From: Enoplolaimus lenunculus
Taxonomy: Eukaryota > Nematoda > Enoplea > Enoplida > Thoracostomopsidae
DNA: 64,000 nucleotides
Assembly: GCA_030248215.1 (NCBI GenBank)
Contig: JASANG010000206.1
Location: 1-64,000 of the forward strand
Direction of reading: 5' to 3'
A program made the position numbers and the translations under genes. Below the pieces are notes generated by a model, which saw nothing but the letters and a program-made list of their open reading frames with translations, was not told the origin of the DNA and searched no databases. Of this stretch, positions 59,299 to 64,000 are shown piece after piece. Numbering within the stretch: position 1 is the stretch's first letter; each line of letters opens with the position of its first letter.

Positions 59299-59485
59299 GG
59301 CCCATAGAATAGGGCCGGAACAGTAGTATAAGCATATTTGTAAGCTTAAGCCTAAAGCCTAAGCGTAAGAATGAGCCTATTCCTAAGCCTAAGCCTAAGC
59401 CAAAGCAAAAAATAAGTCTAAAGCTTAAACTGACTCTATTACATCCCCTTCGAAAAACGATCCGGCCCTGTTCTATACATGGGCC
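59299..59485. mobile_element. TTAGGC-array MITE, subfamily 1
   Basis: GGCCCATAGAATAGGGCCGG to CCCTGTTCTATACATGGGCC. It lies 89 bp beyond the stop of the - strand GPCR gene. Confidence 0.8.
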
Positions 59486-59574
59486 CTGCAGTTGTGTAAG
59501 CAACCAACCAAGACGGCCCAAACAGTAACATGGACCTGTTGTTTCATTAAACATTAAACATTCGAATGGATAAA

Positions 59575-62274
59575 TCATTGCTGTCGTTTCCGTTCATCTT
59601 TTGTCGCTAACGAATCTTGATCCAGAGGACGACTGCCGTTTGGTTCCGGTCCTAATAACGGTGCACTGACACTTTCTGGCACAGAAAGTTTGGGTTCCGG
59701 ACAATCATCGCTTTTGACGACGTGGGTTGTGGCACTATTTGGTTTCGTTTCTTCAATCCCGCCGACATTGATGACATTTCTTACGGTCACAAGCGTAGCA
59801 TCGCCAAGTGAAATTGACCGTCTCATATCGGCAGGTAACTGTTTGAACAATCGGTCTGAAATCGTCCGATAAGTACCACCAACTGGCCGTCCATTAGGCT
59901 GCATCGTCTTCAACTGCAACAACTGTTGCCTGCGTTGCTTGCGCAACAAATTAGGTTGTTGATGTTGCTTCAACAGTTGAACGCGATCTTGTTCACTGAT
60001 GGCGAACGGACAACTAGCGCAACATTTCCATCGGCTACAGTAGAAAAAATGTGTCAGCGTTCGAAATCGGCTACTGCAAGTATAGTAGATAAAGAACGGT
60101 ACGCTTGCGTTCAACATACTGAAATAGTTTGCAACACCTGATAAATCCATAAACAAACCGCCCAGGTTCGAATTCTGCATTATGCCTGCAATTACAAAAA
60201 TGACAACTTGTGGCGATTCCAAGATTAAGTGACACAAAGTGGTCGCGATGGTCAACCGTCGAACGCATTGTTTTTGTTCCGACACTCCGCCGTTCGCGCG
60301 TTCTCCTGTACCGCTTCTGGCGTTACCTGGTCTGACCGACACGGCGACACTGCTAAATGGTTTCTGTCGACTTAACGCTACATGAAGCGCACACGCTAAG
60401 CATGACAACAGGGCGACTGGAAGAAAACTAGCGAACACAGAACTCGCGTAATAGTAAGCGATATCGTAACGGACTTGAATCGAATGAAAATAAAATGTAA
60501 ACGCATCAACGGATACCGTAACCGGAACTCCGTTCATCGTTGCCGTATCCGGCATCACTGAAACGTTATATCGAGCAAGCGATGTATTGAAGGGTTCAAA
60601 TATTTCATAAAACGTTAGCGTTTGACAATTTTCAGTACAGTAACACTGATGTACGACACGGTTGAATAAATGGACTAAATTGAGAAGAAATGAACACAAT
60701 GCAATGATGGATGTTGATATGTAGACGTTACGCATTGTGCTAAATCCGTCAGATCGAAGTGGAAACGCGACACAAATGTACGCTTCTAGTGTGACCAGTA
60801 CTGTTAACCTGAAAATACGGTAGGTTTGGTTTGTAGGCTATATCTTGTACCTCGGGGGTACACACAGGCCACGGAGCCCAGGCGAGCCAGGTGGGATCAG
60901 CCCACCACTCCTGAAAAAATTTCCCCCTAAAAAACTTTCAATGTTGCTTGCATTAAGTCAGTATAAATCTGTGAGGTTATATAACACGAATTAAAAAAAT
61001 TTACGCCTTCGGCGTAATTGGTAAATGTTAAAATAATTGACAGAAAATGCGCTTTAAAACTGCAAAATTTCCGGCATACAAAAACTATCTTCCCACAGGA
61101 AAATCTTAAATCCCACCGGCTGTCGACCGGGGAACAACGACATTTATGAAATTGAAATTTTACTGAGTGAAATGAGGGTGGGTTTGTCAAGAACCGGAAC
61201 TTCGAATGTATTGCCAATCACTGCTCGACCGTAAGAGCTTGATGCTTGCTATTTGAAGCCTTCTGCAGAATCAGTAGTAAGCGTCCGCAAAGAGGGTTGT
61301 TACTGCGCATTGTTGTTTAATTTTACTTAAAACCAACTGCGAATTCAACAAAATCCGGAATATATTCACTCGCCGGATCAAAGTACCGGATTGAAAATTT
61401 TGCGACTACGTTCGAAGCTGACGTGTTTTCTAGCCAAATAAATGAAAATATTACTGGTATGCAACATGAAATTATATTAATTGATCCTTTGGCTTATTTG
61501 GTAACTTTTAAACCCTATTCACACGTGAACATTTTTGCTGCGAGAATTTGCAGCTACAAATTGCACGCAGAACTTGCATTTTTTCATAAGCCAATGAAAA
61601 AGCGGCTGCAATAAATTCTAGTGAACGTGTATGGTTATTCACACATGTGAACTAAATTTTTAGCTATGATTTTTAATGAATTATTTGCAGCTGCAAGTTT
61701 TTCGAACGCGATTTTGGACAAAACTGGCAAGCGCAAATTGCAGCTGCAATTTTTCGCAGCAAAAACTTACACGTGTGAATAGGGCTTAAAAATATCGAAA
61801 AAAATTACTAAAATCACACTTTAAAACAGGTAAACTACCAGGTAATACCGAATATCCTGTTCCACAAAGCTCGTAAATCCGTTGCTGAATAATGTTTCTA
61901 AACTAAACAATCGATGCTTACCATGACGCCATCGTTCCAAACATATTCGCCATCATCAGAAAAAATCCGTTCGACAGCCAATAAAATCGTCGCATTGCGA
62001 GTTGATCGTAACCGATTTCATAAATCGGAATCAACTGTTGCAATAATGACATCATATAAATAATATTCGCAACAGCTTTCACTGACAAAATTCGTATTGT
62101 TGTCGAGTCTCGCAAATACGGCTGAGCGTACAGGAACAGATTGGCTAAATTTCCAACCAGACAAACCCCAAGCGTTCCTGGATACAAATATGCCAGTATC
62201 GCTTTCAAGACTCGGCCGTGGAGCAAACTTTGTTCGGCACATTGAATATGAGTTTCGTTCGGTACAGACGCCAT
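59575..62274 (-). CDS. Peptide-receptor-like GPCR (Srw/DMSR/FMRFamide-receptor style), two exons, 528 aa
   Basis: Exons on the - strand: 62274-61922 and 60808-59575. The intron has donor CATG|GTAAGC and acceptor TTTTCAG|GTTAAC, phase 2, and the spliced TMASWLTVLVTLEAYICVAFPL runs through TM3. TM1 about 25-50 with GNLANLFLY, TM2 about 60-84, TM3 about 96-130 with EAYICVAFPL in place of DRY, TM4 about 147-165, TM5 about 235-262, TM6 about 300-328 with LCHLILESPQ, TM7 about 338-362 with MLNASVPFFIYY followed by SSRFRTL. The TM6 and TM7 patterns resemble FMRFamide/myosuppressin-related receptors (Pfam Srw group). N-glycosylation sequons occur at N6 and in the second extracellular loop (NTS, NVS), which also has CYCTENC. 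The C-tail of about 150 aa is Gln/Pro-rich. The ligand is unknown. Confidence 0.87.
61510..61788. mobile_element. TTGCAGCTGCAA-palindrome MITE in the GPCR 2 intron
   Basis: AACCCTATTCACACGTGAAC to TTACACGTGTGAATAGGGC. It lies 134 bp downstream of the donor of the - strand gene's intron. Confidence 0.8.
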
Positions 62275-63140
62275 ACGGAACGCGGTTACTGTTGCGTTTT
62301 GCAGTTGGAAAAATTTGCCGAGACGAACGTTGTAAACCCGAATTTGCGTAAACCAGAAATTGTTATAAGATACGATTTATACTACAACTGGTGCCTTTTT
62401 GCCCTATCGAAGCAATATTAAAAAGTCAAAAGTGAACCGGATCAATTACAATTGCAGACGATAAAAAAGCTAAAATCATTGCTTAAACTTGAAAACGACA
62501 GAATATTGCCACCAAAACAGAAAAGTTTTGACTCGCTTGTTTATTAAAGGCTTGCGAAATCAATTGCATGCGCTCCTGGCAGTATACAACCGGTGTAACA
62601 ATTTTCAGGAAAGAATTTCTGAAATTCGCAAAAAAATTAGCGTAAAATCCAAACAACTTTACAACATATTGCAGATATTGACTAAAATGAACTAATTAAC
62701 CATTTCCGGCTCCGGCTCCGGCAAGTTTCGGTGACCTCCGGCTTAGACTCCGGTATTTTTCACCTCCGGTTGCACCCTGCCTCCTAGACCTGTTTTGTCT
62801 GTCTATAACATGACGAGCTATTGCTATAGACCTGTAATCAATTATTTTGTCACTAAACTCCGCCCAAAACTGTCCGCTGAGATATTTTTATCCAGAATTT
62901 AGTTTTCAGAAATAAAGTTTTAATCAGATTCGCCAAGTCATAAAATATTCGACTACAGTTTAGCGCATAAAACTGTTTTTGTATCTATTGTGCAATTTAG
63001 TCTTTCATATTAGCTATGATAGTTAGTGCAGAACGTGAAGGTTGGTATACTGAACTTTTTTCTGTTTATTAGCTTATTTCGTAGACCTTTTTAGTTTTAA
63101 CACCGTCGAATTAAAAACGTACAGTCACATTGAAACTTAA

Positions 63141-63414
63141 AGCCCTATTCACACGTGCAAGTTTTTGTTGCGAGAACTTGCAGCTGGAAATTGCACGCAG
63201 AACTTGCATTTTGTCATCAGCCACTGAGAAAGCTGCTACAATAAATTCAGTGAACTTGCGTGGTTATTCACACATGTGAACTAAACTGCTAGCTGTGATT
63301 TTTAATGAATTATTTGCAACTGCAAGTTTTTCGAACGGGTTTTTGGACCAAACTTGCAAGTGTAAGTTGCGACTGTACGTTCTCGCAGCAAAAACTTGCA
63401 CGTGTGAATGGGCT
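63141..63414. mobile_element. TTGCAGCTGCAA-palindrome MITE
   Basis: AGCCCTATTCACACGTGCAA to TTGCACGTGTGAATGGGCT, the cleanest ends of the family. Confidence 0.82.
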
Positions 63415-63449
63415 CAAGAAAATAAACCCAAAATGCTTGCAAAAGAAAT

Positions 63450-63650
63450 TTAACCAATCAGAAGACATTTCGAAAAGGGCTCAATATCTTGTAACCAATC
63501 AAGCAACCCTTGGTAAGGGGCTTAATATCATATAACCAATCAGAAACATTTAGTAAGGGGCTTAATATTTTTTAACCAATTAGGAAACATTTAGTACGAG
63601 GTTTAATATCATTTAACCAATTAGAAAACATTTCGAAAGGAGCGTAACGT
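63450..63650 (+). repeat. About 41-bp tandem repeat, five units
   Basis: Unit TTAACCAATCAGAAACATTT plus AGTAAGGGGCTTAATATCAT. Units diverge by a few bases each. Each contains a CCAAT word. Confidence 0.82.
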
Positions 63651-63878
63651 ATTGCATTGATTCTATGTTCCAGGAAAACCCAGTGTTACTGTCAGAATTA
63701 TGTCTTTTGCTGAAAGATTATGCTATTTCCGTAAATATAAACACTGATTGTTAAAGCTGTTTAACCAGATATCACGTTCATATGCATATGAGCCAGCGAG
63801 TCAGCTTGTAATCGAAACCAGACTAAAGTAAACTCGTAAAAAACACCTGTAGAGGCGAGTTTTCGTGATACAAATCAA

Positions 63879-64000
63879 GGTCCATTAAAAGTCAGGGGCG
63901 AAACGTTCTTCAGTGGGACTGCAATAGAGTAAGCTGAAGCTTACCACCCATTTTTTGTTTGGCTTAGGCTTACGCTTATGCTTAGGCTTAGACTTAGCTT
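63879..64000. mobile_element. TTAGGC-array MITE cut by the window edge
   Basis: GGTCCATTAAAAGTCAGGGG, then GGCTTAGGCTTACGC units running off the end of the window. Confidence 0.7.

Noticed and set aside
59252-59578. 108-codon frame on the - strand
   Set aside because: Runs through a TTAGGC-array MITE; the Leu/Gly/Arg repeats are translated TTAGGC.

Overview
The window looks like nuclear DNA of an AT-rich invertebrate, most likely a nematode. The main evidence is a complete large lipid transfer protein (vitellogenin) gene whose C-terminal region reads like nematode yolk proteins. Promoter boxes resemble the nematode vit boxes VPE1 and VPE2, and telomere-type TTAGGC repeats occur inside dispersed transposons. 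The species and the nematode assignment are inference. An enoplean or mermithid-type genome, with long TE-filled introns, would fit better than a compact rhabditid one.

Three protein genes can be supported. (1) A single-exon rhodopsin-class GPCR of the neuropeptide F/Y receptor type, + strand, 14367-16226, 619 aa. (2) A vitellogenin gene, + strand, 19159-55460, rebuilt by hand as 32 exons with 31 GT-AG introns and an unbroken reading frame of 5211 nt (1736 aa). It has a signal peptide, the N-terminal lipoprotein domain, the middle beta-sheet region, a von Willebrand D domain and the nematode-like C-terminus. A TATA box and a cluster of VPE1-like and GATA-like boxes lie upstream. A poly(A) signal follows the stop. 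(3) A two-exon peptide-receptor-like GPCR, - strand, 62274-59575, 528 aa, closest in style to FMRFamide/myosuppressin-type (Srw/DMSR) receptors.

Region by region: 1-14366 has no gene I can support. It holds a large inverted repeat at the left edge and dense MITEs and tRNA-related repeats. 14367-16226 is GPCR 1. 16227-18600 is repeats. About 18600-19158 is the vitellogenin promoter and 5' region. 19159-55460 is vitellogenin, whose introns are largely MITE copies, minisatellites and a probable solo LTR. 55461-59574 is repeats. 59575-62274 is GPCR 2. 62275-64000 is repeats and a tandem array.

The most unusual content is the repeat landscape. At least ten families of short non-autonomous elements with inverted ends are present. 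Several have an interior built from many copies of a short palindrome specific to that family. One family carries variable TTAGGC arrays. MITEs begin within about 30 bp of the 5' splice site in roughly a third of the vitellogenin introns. One MITE supplies most of the sequence just upstream of an acceptor site.

Vitellogenin is the secreted yolk lipoprotein. The two receptors are unrelated to it in function and appear to be chance neighbours.
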